A stretch of DNA of 64,000 nt. Origin: Pseudoalteromonas ruthenica (GTDB lineage Bacteria > Pseudomonadota > Gammaproteobacteria > Enterobacterales > Alteromonadaceae). A program made the translations under genes and the position numbers. Below the pieces are notes generated by a model. The model was not told where the DNA came from. It saw only the letters and a list, made by a program, of their open reading frames with translations, and did no database searches. Positions 1-9,678 of this stretch are shown piece after piece. The stretch covers positions 3,179,501-3,243,500 of the forward strand of contig NZ_CP023396.1 in assembly GCF_008808095.1 (NCBI RefSeq), in the 5' to 3' direction. Position 1 is the first letter of the stretch. The number at the start of each line of letters is the position of its first letter.

Positions 1-810
1 GGCCCGCGTATCGCTTACCGTGATATTGACCCACAGCAAGCGGCTATCGCTCTCGCCAACGCCCTAGATCACGAAGCCGAGCAACAGCAATGGTCGGGAT
101 GGCATATCAACTTTTACAATGACGACGTCAGCCAACACTTGGCACATCCCCCTTTACTAAAGCGTCAAACGGTACAGTTTCAGTGGCGCAATCATGGCTA
201 TAACAACTTTGAGCACTTCTGTAGCGCACTGAAGTCTCGTAAGCGCAAGCAAGTGTTAAAAGAACGAGCACAGATTGCGGCGCAGCAGTTGCAGGTACAA
301 GTGCATCAAGGCCGGGAAATTAGCCCCGAGTTAATGCATGCAATGATCCGCTTTTACCAGCAAACCTACCTCAAGCGCTCAGGCCACCTGGGCTATTTAA
401 GCGCAAACTTTTTCACCCAGCTACTCACGCTGATGGCTGACCACTTGGTCATTATCAGCGCTTGGCACCAAGGTACCATTGTCGCCGCAAGCCTTTATCT
501 GCGCGACCAGCAAACCTTGTACGGTCGATATTGGGGTTGCGATGAGCAATTCCAGCACTTGCACTTCGAACTATGCTATTACCAAGGTATTGAATTGTGT
601 ATAAACGAGGGGCTAACAACCTTTAATAGCGGCGCTCAAGGGGAGCATAAAATCGCCCGTGGCTTTGCGCCGATTTTCACCCACTCCTGCCATCGCTTTT
701 GTGACAGCCCATTCACTGCCGCATTAACGGACTTTGTGGCTCGCGAAAGTGCGCAGCTGGACTTGTATAGACAACAATGCTTAGCGCTTAGTCCGTTCAA
801 AGTGCAGTAA
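1..810 (+). CDS. GNAT-fold acyltransferase, COG3146/DUF482 family (5' truncated)
   Basis: The reading frame is open from base 1, so the start lies outside the window; a TTG at 139 is only internal. About 269 residues are visible. The segment with Y-NNFEHF followed by LKSRKRKQVLKERAQ matches the conserved core of the DUF482/COG3146 family (FemAB-like fold, labelled peptidoglycan biosynthesis/recognition), and the C-terminal part with YYQGIELCINEGL, FNSGAQGEHKIARGF is also typical. The substrate is unknown in the family; cytoplasmic, no signal or membrane segment is visible. The stop codon overlaps the 3' end of the convergent methyltransferase gene by 30 bp. Confidence 0.8.
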   Translation, partial: GPRIAYRDIDPQQAAIALANALDHEAEQQQWSGWHINFYNDDVSQHLAHPPLLKRQTVQFQWRNHGYNNFEHFCSALKSRKRKQVLKERAQIAAQQLQVQVHQGREISPELMHAMIRFYQQTYLKRSGHLGYLSANFFTQLLTLMADHLVIISAWHQGTIVAASLYLRDQQTLYGRYWGCDEQFQHLHFELCYYQGIELCINEGLTTFNSGAQGEHKIARGFAPIFTHSCHRFCDSPFTAALTDFVARESAQLDLYRQQCLALSPFKVQ

Positions 811-1383
811 CTGATTATTCGCAGGCATCGCTACATCATCAATCAAGGTCAGTCCCGCTTGCTTGGCTAAGGCGACCAGCCATTGTTGCTCCCTAATACC
901 ACTGCGTGGATCGCGTTGCTTGAGCATGGCATCAAACTGTGCATTGCTGGCACTGGTGAACTGACCCTGATACTTAAAAGGCCCGTAAATACATAACTGA
1001 CCATGCACTGGCAAATGCTCACTAACCCCTGCAAAGAACGCCTCAACCAGCGCTTCGCTGACAATATGGAGGGTATTGGCAGTGAACATACCATCTGGTT
1101 GCGATACCGGCCAAGGCTCGCCAATATCGAGAGACAATGGCGGTAACAGGGTGTCACACTGTGCCTCTTGCAGCCATAGCTCGATGCCATCATGGTTAGC
1201 CGGTAAATCGCTGGTTTGCCACAATAAATGCGGCAATCGAGGAGCGAAAAAAGCAGCGTGCTGACCGGTGCCCGAGCCAATCTCAAGCACCTGCTCAGTA
1301 TTTTTAAAAATACGCTGTAATTGCGCCAATATTGGCGCTTTATTGTTTTCACACGCCTGTGAAAAAGGTTTATTGATGCTCAT
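781..1383 (-). CDS. DUF938 family SAM-dependent methyltransferase
   Basis: A 200-residue class I methyltransferase of the DUF938 family. The start was set at the ATG at 1383 (MSINKPFSQACENNKAPIL), because the PFS-ACENNK-PIL opening is the family's hallmark; an upstream extension to 1533 is only a shadow of the preceding gene. The SAM-binding motif LEIGSGTGQHAAFFA lies at about residues 32-46, and later DGMFTANTLHIVS and YGPFKYQGQFTS motifs fit the family. The substrate is unknown. The start overlaps the stop of the oligopeptidase gene by 14 bp, suggesting translational coupling, and the 3' end overlaps the convergent acyltransferase by 30 bp. Confidence 0.88.
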   Translation of the reverse strand: MSINKPFSQACENNKAPILAQLQRIFKNTEQVLEIGSGTGQHAAFFAPRLPHLLWQTSDLPANHDGIELWLQEAQCDTLLPPLSLDIGEPWPVSQPDGMFTANTLHIVSEALVEAFFAGVSEHLPVHGQLCIYGPFKYQGQFTSASNAQFDAMLKQRDPRSGIREQQWLVALAKQAGLTLIDDVAMPANNQLLHFERTKR

Positions 1384-3442
1384 CTTCAGCCAAAGTATGT
1401 AGGAAGAAGTTAAACTCAAGGGCTTTCTCTTGCAGGCTTTTGAATCGCCCAGAAGCCCCACCATGACCCGACTCCATGTCGGTTTTAAATAACAATAGAT
1501 GATTATCGGTTTTGTACTCGCGCATTTTCGCAACCCATTTCATCGGTTCCCAGTACTGCACTTGTGAGTCATGCAGCCCAGTGGTTACCAAAATATGGGG
1601 GTAATCTTGCGCCTTGATATTATCGTACGGAGAATAAGCCGCGATGGTTTGATAATCGCCCTCATCGTTGGGGTTACCCCATTCATCATACTCGTTGGTG
1701 GTCAGTGGAATGCTCTCATCCAGCATAGTGGTCAGCACATCAAGGAAGGGCACATGACAGCCAATCGCACGATATAAATGCGGAGCTTGGTTAATGACCG
1801 CCCCCATCAGTAGGCCACCGGCACTGCCGCCGCTGGCGAACACTTTATCCTCGGCACCATAACCCTTGGCAACCAGCGCCTCGGTAACATCAATAAAGTC
1901 ATTGAAGCTATTTTGCTTATGTTTGAGCTTGCCTGCTTCATACCATTGCCGGCCCAGCATCTCTGAGCCACGAATATGCGCAATAGCATAGACGAAGCCA
2001 CGATCGAGTAAACTCAGGATGGTGCTAGAAAAGCTTGGATCGATGGTAATGCCATAGGCACCATAACCATACTGTAACAACGGGTTGCTGCCATCGCCTT
2101 TAAATAAATCACGACGGTATACCAGAGAAACAGGCACTTGCTCACCGTCACGCGCAGTGATAAACAAGCGTTCGCTGGCGTAGTCATCGGCATTAAACTC
2201 ACCCACCACCTGCTGCTGCTTCAACAAGGTTTTCTCACCCGTGGCTAAATCAAACTCAAACAAGCTACCCGGCGTTGTTAAGCTCGAATAAAACACCCGC
2301 GCCTTGCTCACATTCGGTTCGGGATTCATGGCCACACCGGCAAAGTAACAGGGGTCGGCAAATTGCAGTGGCATCGGCGTCCCCGTCGCCATGCCTTGGC
2401 GGTGCTGGTACACCACAAAGCCTATCTGCCCTTGCTGGCGCTCGGTGAGCAACCAGTAGTGCTCAAACAGCTCGACACTCTCTAACAAAACATCATCGCG
2501 GTGGGCAACAAGCTCTTGCCATTGCTGTAAGTCGGCTAATTGCGCAGCAGTAGCTTGCATAAAGCGGAAGTTCTTCGCCTGCCAATTGCTGACGATATAA
2601 AAGTGCTCACCTAGCTTATCGATATCATACAGGTGCCCTTGGGTGCGCGGCAGCAGCTCCGTTACTGGAGCACACGGATTATCGGCATCAATAGCGAAGG
2701 TATGGCTGGTTTCTGTGGCTTCTAAATCGATAAAGATCAGGCTCTCGTCACGGCTTTTGCCCAGCCCCATGTAAAAGCTGCGGTCACTCTCTTCGTATAC
2801 CAGTACGTCTTGCTCTTGCGCCGTACCTAAGCGATGACGAAACACCTGATAACCCAGCAGTGTTTGTTCATCTTTACGCACATAAAAAACTGTTTGGTTA
2901 TCGTTGGCCCAGACTACTTGGCCCTCGGTATTAGTGAGGGTGTCGCTAAGCAGCTCACCGGTGGCGAGATCCTTAAACACCACGGTGTAGATACGTCTTC
3001 CCGAGGTATCTTCGGCATAGGCAAGAAGCTGCTCATTAGGGCTCACTGCCACCTCACCTAAATCATAGAAGTCATGGCCTTGTGCAAGCTGATTAACATC
3101 CAACAGCAGGGTTTTATTATCACCACTAAAACTGGTTGCACGAAAATGTCGGCCGTACTCTTCATCACCACTGACTTCGCTGTGATACCAATAAGCGCCA
3201 TCTTTGACCGGCACGGTATTGTCGTCTTTCTTTATGCGCCCTTTGAGCTCGGCGAACAGCTGTTGCTGGCGCTGCGCAGTAGACGAAAGCATTTGCTGAC
3301 AATACCGATTTTCCGCCTCTAAGTGTGCTAGAACTTCGGGGTTTTCACGCTTATCGTCACGCATCCAATAGTAATCATCTTGGCGCTGCTGACCATGGTG
3401 GGAAAGTAAGTGGGGAACCTTTTTGGCGATGGGTGCTTGCAC
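1370..3442 (-). CDS. ptrB: Oligopeptidase B (protease II), S9A family
   Basis: Serine oligopeptidase that cleaves short peptides after basic residues, cytoplasmic. N-terminal motif DDYYWMRDD, a central beta-propeller region (about residues 70-400) and a C-terminal alpha/beta hydrolase domain are seen. The nucleophile is in GGSAGG, with the catalytic His in the SGHGGASGRF motif near the end and the Asp in the preceding GLHDSQVQYWEP loop region. A GTG at 3442 preceded by GAGG at a 6-nt gap gives 690 residues and the usual family start; a TTG at 3454 is also possible. First gene of a two-gene unit with the DUF938 methyltransferase. Confidence 0.93.
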   Translation of the reverse strand: MQAPIAKKVPHLLSHHGQQRQDDYYWMRDDKRENPEVLAHLEAENRYCQQMLSSTAQRQQQLFAELKGRIKKDDNTVPVKDGAYWYHSEVSGDEEYGRHFRATSFSGDNKTLLLDVNQLAQGHDFYDLGEVAVSPNEQLLAYAEDTSGRRIYTVVFKDLATGELLSDTLTNTEGQVVWANDNQTVFYVRKDEQTLLGYQVFRHRLGTAQEQDVLVYEESDRSFYMGLGKSRDESLIFIDLEATETSHTFAIDADNPCAPVTELLPRTQGHLYDIDKLGEHFYIVSNWQAKNFRFMQATAAQLADLQQWQELVAHRDDVLLESVELFEHYWLLTERQQGQIGFVVYQHRQGMATGTPMPLQFADPCYFAGVAMNPEPNVSKARVFYSSLTTPGSLFEFDLATGEKTLLKQQQVVGEFNADDYASERLFITARDGEQVPVSLVYRRDLFKGDGSNPLLQYGYGAYGITIDPSFSSTILSLLDRGFVYAIAHIRGSEMLGRQWYEAGKLKHKQNSFNDFIDVTEALVAKGYGAEDKVFASGGSAGGLLMGAVINQAPHLYRAIGCHVPFLDVLTTMLDESIPLTTNEYDEWGNPNDEGDYQTIAAYSPYDNIKAQDYPHILVTTGLHDSQVQYWEPMKWVAKMREYKTDNHLLLFKTDMESGHGGASGRFKSLQEKALEFNFFLHTLAEDEHQ

Positions 3443-3500
3443 AAATGACCTCAATACACTGAAACTGAGCCGTCAGTGTATCATTTGCTCAACAGGGCGA

Positions 3501-4070
3501 CTATTCCTCTACTTCTTGCCAAGCTGTTTGCCAATTTAAGCCAACGCCTGGTTCGTATTGATCGTGGTTTTTACCACCCAAACGACACAGTTCGGTATAC
3601 GGCCAAGGCTTGCAACGGTACACCTTTCCAGTCGCTAAATGCAGTACTCGGTCACCAGCGCGATAGGACTCGTGGTTAACAGGAAAAATGTGATCATAGC
3701 CGGAAGCCATTTCTCCTACCTGATCTTGGCTTTTAGCTACACAGTTATAATTAATGACTACTTCAGTAATGCCACAGCGACTACTGGCATAAATTTCATT
3801 ACCACGATAGCCAACAATCAATCCTTGCTCGGTCATGCGCCCAGCCTGCATTAAAGGAATATGAGTGTTAATGTATTGCGCCACTTCACGGGACCAATTC
3901 TGAGGTTCCCCTTGCTGGTCCGATTCAATATTGATGACAAAACTGAGATCTTTGACTAGCCCTTGGGTGTCGTATACTTCTACTTCAACCACGTCGCCAC
4001 GAAACAACTGGGTATGACTACTGAGCGTGCCCACGCTGATCCATTCACTTTCGGGTAAAGACTTCACCAT
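3501..4070 (-). CDS. GbpA/CbpD-like protein: GbpA domain-2-like plus C-terminal chitin-binding module, no catalytic domain
   Basis: 189 residues from ATG 4070 (GAGG 6 nt upstream; an in-frame GTG lies at 4082). Residues about 1-110 (FRGDVVEVEVYDTQG, WSREVAQYINTHIPLMQAG) resemble the second domain of GbpA/CbpD lytic chitin monooxygenases. The C-terminal about 55 residues (RAGDRVLHLATGKVYRCKPW, then YEPGVGLNWQTAWQEV) resemble a CBM73/CBM5-12 chitin-binding module with two spaced Cys. What is missing is the AA10 catalytic domain and any signal peptide, so secretion is not apparent. It may be a remnant of a longer secreted protein or a stand-alone intracellular form. The homology is from motif recognition, not a search. 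Confidence 0.6.
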   Translation of the reverse strand: MVKSLPESEWISVGTLSSHTQLFRGDVVEVEVYDTQGLVKDLSFVINIESDQQGEPQNWSREVAQYINTHIPLMQAGRMTEQGLIVGYRGNEIYASSRCGITEVVINYNCVAKSQDQVGEMASGYDHIFPVNHESYRAGDRVLHLATGKVYRCKPWPYTELCRLGGKNHDQYEPGVGLNWQTAWQEVEE

Positions 4071-4245
4071 TGCAAACCTCACAATTTGGCTTTCCTAAAC
4101 AAACCAGGTAGCAACCCAATAAAGCTTAATTAAAACTTAAAGGTAACTTAATTTTTAACCAGCTGAAAGATTAATATTCTACTTTCACCCTTTGCCATAG
4201 CGCAATAAAGTATTGGTTTATTGAAGCAATATAATACTTTGATAC

Positions 4246-4271
4246 TAAAAAAGGGAAGTCTCCTTCCCTTC
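4246..4271 (-). terminator. Rho-independent terminator of the RND efflux operon
   Basis: An aagggaag/cttccctt stem with a tct loop is followed on the minus strand by six T. It lies 11 bp beyond the permease stop codon. Confidence 0.8.
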
Positions 4272-4281
4272 TATTAGTTGC

Positions 4282-7200
4282 TTACGCCTTTGCCGCTTTT
4301 GGCCTGCGACTGAATAACTGCCAGAACTTAACAAATGCTCGGCGCACATCAGCGAGTATCATATATAAGCAAGGTACCAAAATGAGTGTCAGTAACGTTG
4401 CGTACATTACCGCAAAGCCTAATGCTACGGCCATAGGGATGACGAATTTAGCTTGTAGGCTGGTTTCGAACATAATGGGTAGGACACCGGCAAAGGTAGT
4501 AATCGACGTCAGGGTAATAGCACGAAAACGGGCGCAGCCGCCCTCAACCACTGCCCTGGCCGTGCTGTGTCCTTCACGGCGCGCTTGGTTGACAAAGTCA
4601 GTCATTACCAATGAGTCATTGATAACCACCCCGGCGGCGGCGATTAGGCCGAAGAAAGACATGGTACTGAGGTCAAGGCCGAACCAAAAATGTCCCCACA
4701 ATGCTCCTGTTAAGCTGAACGGGATCACCGACATCACAATGAGTGGCTGGCTATAACTCTTCAGCGGCACAGCTAAAAGAATATAAACAATGATCATTCC
4801 CGCAATGAAAAACAGCATTTGCTCATTTGCCTGCGCTTGCTGCTCTTCAATGGAGCCGCCAAGCTCAGTTTTAACCGAAGGAAAGTCCTCTTTTAGCTGT
4901 GGCAGTAGGTCTTCTTTAATGCGTTTAACAACGGCTGTTGGCTCCACCATTTCTTCATCGATGCTGCCATACACATAGACGGTGCGGTAACCCCCCTCGC
5001 GGCGGATATAGCTCACACCCGGGCGCTCTTGAAGTTCAACCACATCACCTAACATCACTTCTTGACCGCTAGGAGTCATCACTACGGTGTGTTTTAACGA
5101 TGAGAACGCCTCGCGCGTCAGTTTAGGGTAACGCACCATCACCCGTACTTCTTCACCATTGCGGATCACCCGTTGCGCTTCACCACCATAGAAACTTGCC
5201 CCAACTTGATTAGCAATATCTTGCAAATCTAGACCCAAGTCATAGGCCACTGGCTTGAGACTAAGCTGCACTTCCTTGCTTGCTGGGTCGATGGTTGAAC
5301 TAATATCAAACAACCCCTTTTGCTGTTGCAGCATGGAGATAAACTGACGCCCAGCGGCATTAAGCGTATCAATATCGGAACCAAATAGTAGGTAACCGAA
5401 TTCGCCGTCCCCTCCCGGGTTACCGTTGACATCATCTTGGATAGTCAGTGATTTAATGCCGGCTATTTCTGGCATAGCTTCGCGCCAACGGCGCGACAGT
5501 TCAAAAGCGTTATAAGGGCGAATTTCCTCTTCAACGAGTGGCGCCAATACTGTGGCTTCCGTGCGGCCTTGGTTAAACACCAACAAATCACGCACCATTT
5601 TTTGCCCAGCTTGTTGTTCGGTTTCGCGATCAACTTCACGCACCATGGCTTCAATTTTTTGCACCGCTCGGATAGTTTGCATGTCCGAGGCATTGTCGTT
5701 CATCTCGATATTAATTTGCGGGAAGTCATGCGGCACTTTTGGTGTGGGAACCATGCGCACATGGTTGCTGGCTATAAGTGTAAAACTGAGCACTAACATA
5801 CCGATGAAACCCAATAGCACCACCCAACGCCACTCGATGCACTTTTCTACCGTGCGTCGGTAAGGGCCATTAACGAAAGCAAAGAATCGAGTGTTAAAGC
5901 GCGTTCTGAACCCATCTTTTTTAATAGGTGGGAACTTAGTATGAGCGATGTGCGCAGGTAAAATCAGTTTTGATTCAATCAAGCTAAACGCCAAACACGC
6001 CATCACTACCACGGCGATACCGAAGAAAAAGGCTCGTTCAGGACCACTTGATAATGTAAATGGCGCGAATACCGCCATCGTAGTAAGCACCCCGAAAGTC
6101 GCCGGTGTGGCGACACGTTTAGCGCCGCGCACCACATTTTCAACGCCACCGCCTTTTCTCTCAATTTCTGTATAGGCACTTTCGCCTATGACAATGGCAT
6201 CATCCACCACGATTCCAAGTACCATGATAAAGGCGAATAACGATACGATATTAATACTAATGCCAAATAACGGCATGGTCATCAGGGCACCCAAGAAACA
6301 GACAGGTAAGCCCACCATCACCCACAGAGCCAATTTAAAACGTAAAAACAAGCTCAACATAATGGCCACCAAAATGGCCCCTTGGAACAAGTTTTTCAGC
6401 ATCATGTCCAAGCGCGCATTGAGGTAGTAAGTCATATCCATCAAGGGGACAAGACGCACTCCAGAGGGGAGCGACTCATTCTTACTGTCGATATAGGCTT
6501 TAACCGATTCGGCCACAGGAATCATATTTTGTTCTTTGGTTGCTTTCACGCTGAGGTAAATGGCGTTTTTACCGTTGAACTTGAAATAACGCTCACCCTC
6601 GGTGAAACCGTCTTTTATTACCGCCACATCTTGCAGTAGGACCTTCGCGCCATTAGTACCGACTTTCACTGGAATAGAGCGGAACTCCTCACCAGAGTAT
6701 GACTGCGCCTCTACACGCACAGAGATAATGCCGGCATCGGTACGTAATTGACCAGCGGAGAAGTTAGCCGAATAACGTCTTACCGCACTAGCCACATCAT
6801 TAAGTGTGAGGCTATAACGGCGCAAAGTATCAGGCTTGATTTCAATAGCAATCTCATCGAGTGGCACATCGTTTTGCACCAACGACACATTGCTTAGCTG
6901 TAGTAACTCATCCTCAATGTTATTGGCTATAGGCTTGAGTTCTGTCAGAGGTAAATCAGCCACCAAAGACATGCCTATGACATCTTGGCGGAACTCTACT
7001 TGGCTAATGGTGACAGGCTCCATTCCCGCAGGAAAGGTCGCGATGCCATCAACACGCAGCTTAACTTTATCTAAAACATCGGTGAGCTCAACATCTGGGT
7101 CTATCTCTAACTGCGCGCTTCCTGAGTTGCGAAAGGCACGATACACCCCTTTTTCGATTTCAGTTACATCCTTAAGTGACTCTTCAATTTTGATCAGGAT

Positions 7201-7404
7201 GCTTTCTTCAATCTCTTGTGGTGAGGCTCCCGGGTAATTAGCCTGAACGGTGATATAGTTGACTTCAACATTGGGAAACATCTGCCGCTGGATGGTCATG
7301 TAACTCACAATACCCATGATGATGATGAATAACATCATCAAGTTGGCAGCCACAGGGTTATTGGCAAAGTAAGCGATAATGCCGGTTTGTTTTTGCTGTT
7401 GCAT
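4282..7404 (-). CDS. Efflux RND transporter permease (AcrB/MexF-like, HAE1-type)
   Basis: A 1040-residue inner-membrane proton-driven pump with the usual two-fold repeat: a TM helix near residues 12-32, a large periplasmic loop, a bundle of TM helices around 330-480, a second helix near 530-550, a second loop and a final bundle around 860-1020. The TM4 motif VVDDAIVIGESAYTEIE carries the proton-relay acidic residues, and the second half has GVVINDSLVMTDFVN. It is downstream of its periplasmic adaptor by 9 bp; no outer-membrane TolC-like gene is adjacent, so a genome-encoded TolC is probably used. Substrate cannot be told from sequence; sequence style is that of the multidrug/organic-compound group, not the metal group. 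Confidence 0.93.
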   Translation of the reverse strand: MQQQKQTGIIAYFANNPVAANLMMLFIIIMGIVSYMTIQRQMFPNVEVNYITVQANYPGASPQEIEESILIKIEESLKDVTEIEKGVYRAFRNSGSAQLEIDPDVELTDVLDKVKLRVDGIATFPAGMEPVTISQVEFRQDVIGMSLVADLPLTELKPIANNIEDELLQLSNVSLVQNDVPLDEIAIEIKPDTLRRYSLTLNDVASAVRRYSANFSAGQLRTDAGIISVRVEAQSYSGEEFRSIPVKVGTNGAKVLLQDVAVIKDGFTEGERYFKFNGKNAIYLSVKATKEQNMIPVAESVKAYIDSKNESLPSGVRLVPLMDMTYYLNARLDMMLKNLFQGAILVAIMLSLFLRFKLALWVMVGLPVCFLGALMTMPLFGISINIVSLFAFIMVLGIVVDDAIVIGESAYTEIERKGGGVENVVRGAKRVATPATFGVLTTMAVFAPFTLSSGPERAFFFGIAVVVMACLAFSLIESKLILPAHIAHTKFPPIKKDGFRTRFNTRFFAFVNGPYRRTVEKCIEWRWVVLLGFIGMLVLSFTLIASNHVRMVPTPKVPHDFPQINIEMNDNASDMQTIRAVQKIEAMVREVDRETEQQAGQKMVRDLLVFNQGRTEATVLAPLVEEEIRPYNAFELSRRWREAMPEIAGIKSLTIQDDVNGNPGGDGEFGYLLFGSDIDTLNAAGRQFISMLQQQKGLFDISSTIDPASKEVQLSLKPVAYDLGLDLQDIANQVGASFYGGEAQRVIRNGEEVRVMVRYPKLTREAFSSLKHTVVMTPSGQEVMLGDVVELQERPGVSYIRREGGYRTVYVYGSIDEEMVEPTAVVKRIKEDLLPQLKEDFPSVKTELGGSIEEQQAQANEQMLFFIAGMIIVYILLAVPLKSYSQPLIVMSVIPFSLTGALWGHFWFGLDLSTMSFFGLIAAAGVVINDSLVMTDFVNQARREGHSTARAVVEGGCARFRAITLTSITTFAGVLPIMFETSLQAKFVIPMAVALGFAVMYATLLTLILVPCLYMILADVRRAFVKFWQLFSRRPKAAKA

Positions 7405-7413
7405 TATCGGCTC

Positions 7414-8583
7414 CTACAGTTGATCCGTTGTCTTGGGGCTATTTTCAGAGCTATTTACAGCTCCGGCAATACGCACTTCCATGCCTTCTTGCGGGTACTC
7501 AGGCAAAGTGATAACCACACGGTCGTCAGCATCAAGGCCACCACTGATCAGAAAAAACTCATCTTCTTCACGTACCACTTTGACTTGTCGAGGTTGCAGC
7601 AGGTTGTCTTTATTCACCACCCACACCGTCTGGTTATTCACCAGTTCTTGCGGCAGGCGGAAAATCTCTTTCAAAGTTTGTCCGGCGAACTGCACTTGCA
7701 CATAGCTGCCAAACTTCAGCTTAGGCAATTGCCCGTGCATAGCGTAGGGATCGTTAACACGCACCACCAAGTTACTCATACGCGTAGCGCTGTCGACCAC
7801 GCCTAAATCGCGATCGATCACGGCACTGCGAGTGAAACCGTTTAAACCCTCCCGGATAATGGTGGCCGGCGTGCCAGCAACACGCTGTGGTAAAAAGGCA
7901 CTGTCAAAACCAGCCACGGGGACAATCACTTCCGCCGTCTCGATATTGTTAAGTTCAGCTACTTGGCTACCCACAGAAACGAACTGTCCTTGGCCTACGT
8001 TTCGGCTGATCACTAAGGCATCGTAGGGGGCGCGGACTTCGCAGTTGTCTAAATCACGCTGAGCACGCTTTAACGCTGCTTCTGCTGATTTCACAGCAGC
8101 TTTGGCGCTGAGCACCTGAGGTTCACGCAGGAATAATGCTGAACGCTTTACACCCGGTGTACGGGCAGCTTCGTCTTTGGCGACGTCTTGTTGTGCTTGC
8201 TCTTCAATTAATGCCGCTTGGGCCCGAGCAAGCTCTGCTTCGGCTTGTAATACCGCAGCTTCATAGTTATCTTTTTCAATAGTGAACAGCAGCTCGCCAC
8301 GCTCAACAATACCGCCTGCAACAAAGCGTTCGTTCCAGCTTACCACCTCGCCGGTAACCTGCGCGGCAAGCTGAGTGCTTTCAAGAGGCTGTACCTCACC
8401 ATATGTGGATAGCAACACTTGATGATCGTTGGCCGCAAGCTGCTCTACCTCAACGACTGGGCGTGTATCAACTTGCTTGGTCTCATCTGGCTTCTTTGCC
8501 GACACCATAACAGCGGCTCCAGCAAGCCCCGTTACTAACACGACTCCCAGCGCCACCAACAACTTTTTCAGTACCTTGTGCAT
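7414..8583 (-). CDS. Efflux RND transporter periplasmic adaptor subunit
   Basis: Membrane fusion protein that bridges the RND pump to an outer-membrane channel. 389 residues from ATG 8583 (AAGG 9 nt upstream); an in-frame GTG at 8589 has poorer spacing. An N-terminal anchor/signal (about 7-28: LLVALGVVLVTGLAGAAVMV) is followed by a biotinyl-lipoyl-like half (GEVVSWNERFVAGGIVERG), an alpha-hairpin rich in Ala/Glu (about 95-165), the second lipoyl half (VRAPYDALVISRNVGQGQFV), then the beta-barrel and membrane-proximal domains. It is the first gene of the operon with the permease. Confidence 0.92.
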   Translation of the reverse strand: MHKVLKKLLVALGVVLVTGLAGAAVMVSAKKPDETKQVDTRPVVEVEQLAANDHQVLLSTYGEVQPLESTQLAAQVTGEVVSWNERFVAGGIVERGELLFTIEKDNYEAAVLQAEAELARAQAALIEEQAQQDVAKDEAARTPGVKRSALFLREPQVLSAKAAVKSAEAALKRAQRDLDNCEVRAPYDALVISRNVGQGQFVSVGSQVAELNNIETAEVIVPVAGFDSAFLPQRVAGTPATIIREGLNGFTRSAVIDRDLGVVDSATRMSNLVVRVNDPYAMHGQLPKLKFGSYVQVQFAGQTLKEIFRLPQELVNNQTVWVVNKDNLLQPRQVKVVREEDEFFLISGGLDADDRVVITLPEYPQEGMEVRIAGAVNSSENSPKTTDQL

Positions 8584-8798
8584 ACCCACTTACCTTGATA
8601 AATCTATACTCACGTTATATTAACAAGTTGCCGTGTATAAGTAAGGTGACATTTGTAAGGAAGTATTACTAGTTTGCAGTTTCTTTACACCACGGCATCA
8701 CCTGTAGCCATGACCGATAATACGTATCAACGAGATGGAGAGATTAGGTGACTTGAAAGGGCGACAAGAGAGGGCATAAAGTGGGGTATTTAAACGAT

Positions 8799-8828
8799 GA
8801 AAAAGGCTGCATACGGGCAGCCTTTTTT
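8799..8828 (-). terminator. Bidirectional rho-independent terminator
   Basis: Arms aaaaggctgc and gcagcctttt flank an atacgg loop, with A and T runs on both sides, so it can work on either strand. It ends the PQ-loop gene on the minus strand and isolates the RND operon promoter region (8590-8798), in which I see no other feature. Confidence 0.8.
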
Positions 8829-8837
8829 ACTTCGAAC

Positions 8838-9452
8838 TTATGCCATAGCAGGACGATGACGGTAATATTGAATACAGGCTAATTGCGCCGCATTGGTCAA
8901 TAAGATCATCACAAAGTTAAGAATATGCGACACGCTGGGCGCCGCCATATAAAGTTCAGCCGTCAGACCAAAGCACCCTGCCAAAAGCTGCAACATAAAA
9001 TAGCGCGCACTCAAGTTACTAACATCACCACTGCGCAAAGTTTTATAGGTTTGTGGCATAACGCGAATTGAGCTCATAACCAGACCAACATACGTCAGAG
9101 CGATAAGCAGACTATCGGCATCAACGTAAGGGCTAGCCAATAAAGAGAACGGCGCCACGCTGAATAGTAGCATGTACAATAATTGCTTACGCTGCTTGGC
9201 TGCGGCATCGTAACGAAGAAAATAGTACAAAATAAGGCTACTGAGCATACCGGTCACCACAAAAGGTAAAACCATGTAGTAACGCTCAAAAAATAGGTTG
9301 AAGGCAATAAAGTAAATACTTTGCGCTACGCCAAAACTCATCATAAGCAAAGAAAGCCCAGAAACACTGCGGTTTTTGCGAACTTTATTTAGCATCGGCA
9401 TAAAGCTAAAAGCTAAGATAAAAGACGAAATAATGGGCAAATACTCAGTCAA
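8838..9452 (-). CDS. PQ-loop / SemiSWEET-like seven-helix membrane protein
   Basis: A hydrophobic protein with about seven predicted TM helices. It holds two PQ-loop-like segments: FMPMLNKVRKNRSVSGLSLL near the N-terminus and VMPQTYKTLRSGDVSNLSAR near residue 150, which is the SWEET/MtN3 layout of two triple-helix bundles and a linker. Transport of a small solute is plausible but not shown. No ATG sits at the N-terminus: a TTG at 9452 with AGAGG 4 nt upstream gives 204 residues; a TTG at 9509 would add 19. It is divergent from the PepSY gene. Confidence 0.7.
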   Translation of the reverse strand: MTEYLPIISSFILAFSFMPMLNKVRKNRSVSGLSLLMMSFGVAQSIYFIAFNLFFERYYMVLPFVVTGMLSSLILYYFLRYDAAAKQRKQLLYMLLFSVAPFSLLASPYVDADSLLIALTYVGLVMSSIRVMPQTYKTLRSGDVSNLSARYFMLQLLAGCFGLTAELYMAAPSVSHILNFVMILLTNAAQLACIQYYRHRPAMA

Positions 9453-9678
9453 AGCAACCTCTTTTGTTAAACTAATCGTTAAAATAGAAAACAGGCCGTT
9501 AATAAACAAACAATTAATGTAAACACATGATTATTAACAACTTTTTAAGGCGCGCATTGTATAGATGCTAGCCTACTAAGCAATAGCAATACGGCACTCA
9601 ACGCATCATGCAAACGTAAAGATATAATTACATTTTCAGCTTATGTTTACGCTTAACGAGTATGGTTGTATTATTTTT

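Noticed and set aside
4382..4756. Long plus-strand frames opposite the RND permease and other large genes
   Set aside because: They mirror the codon pattern of the true minus-strand gene, lack ribosome sites and show no protein-like motifs.
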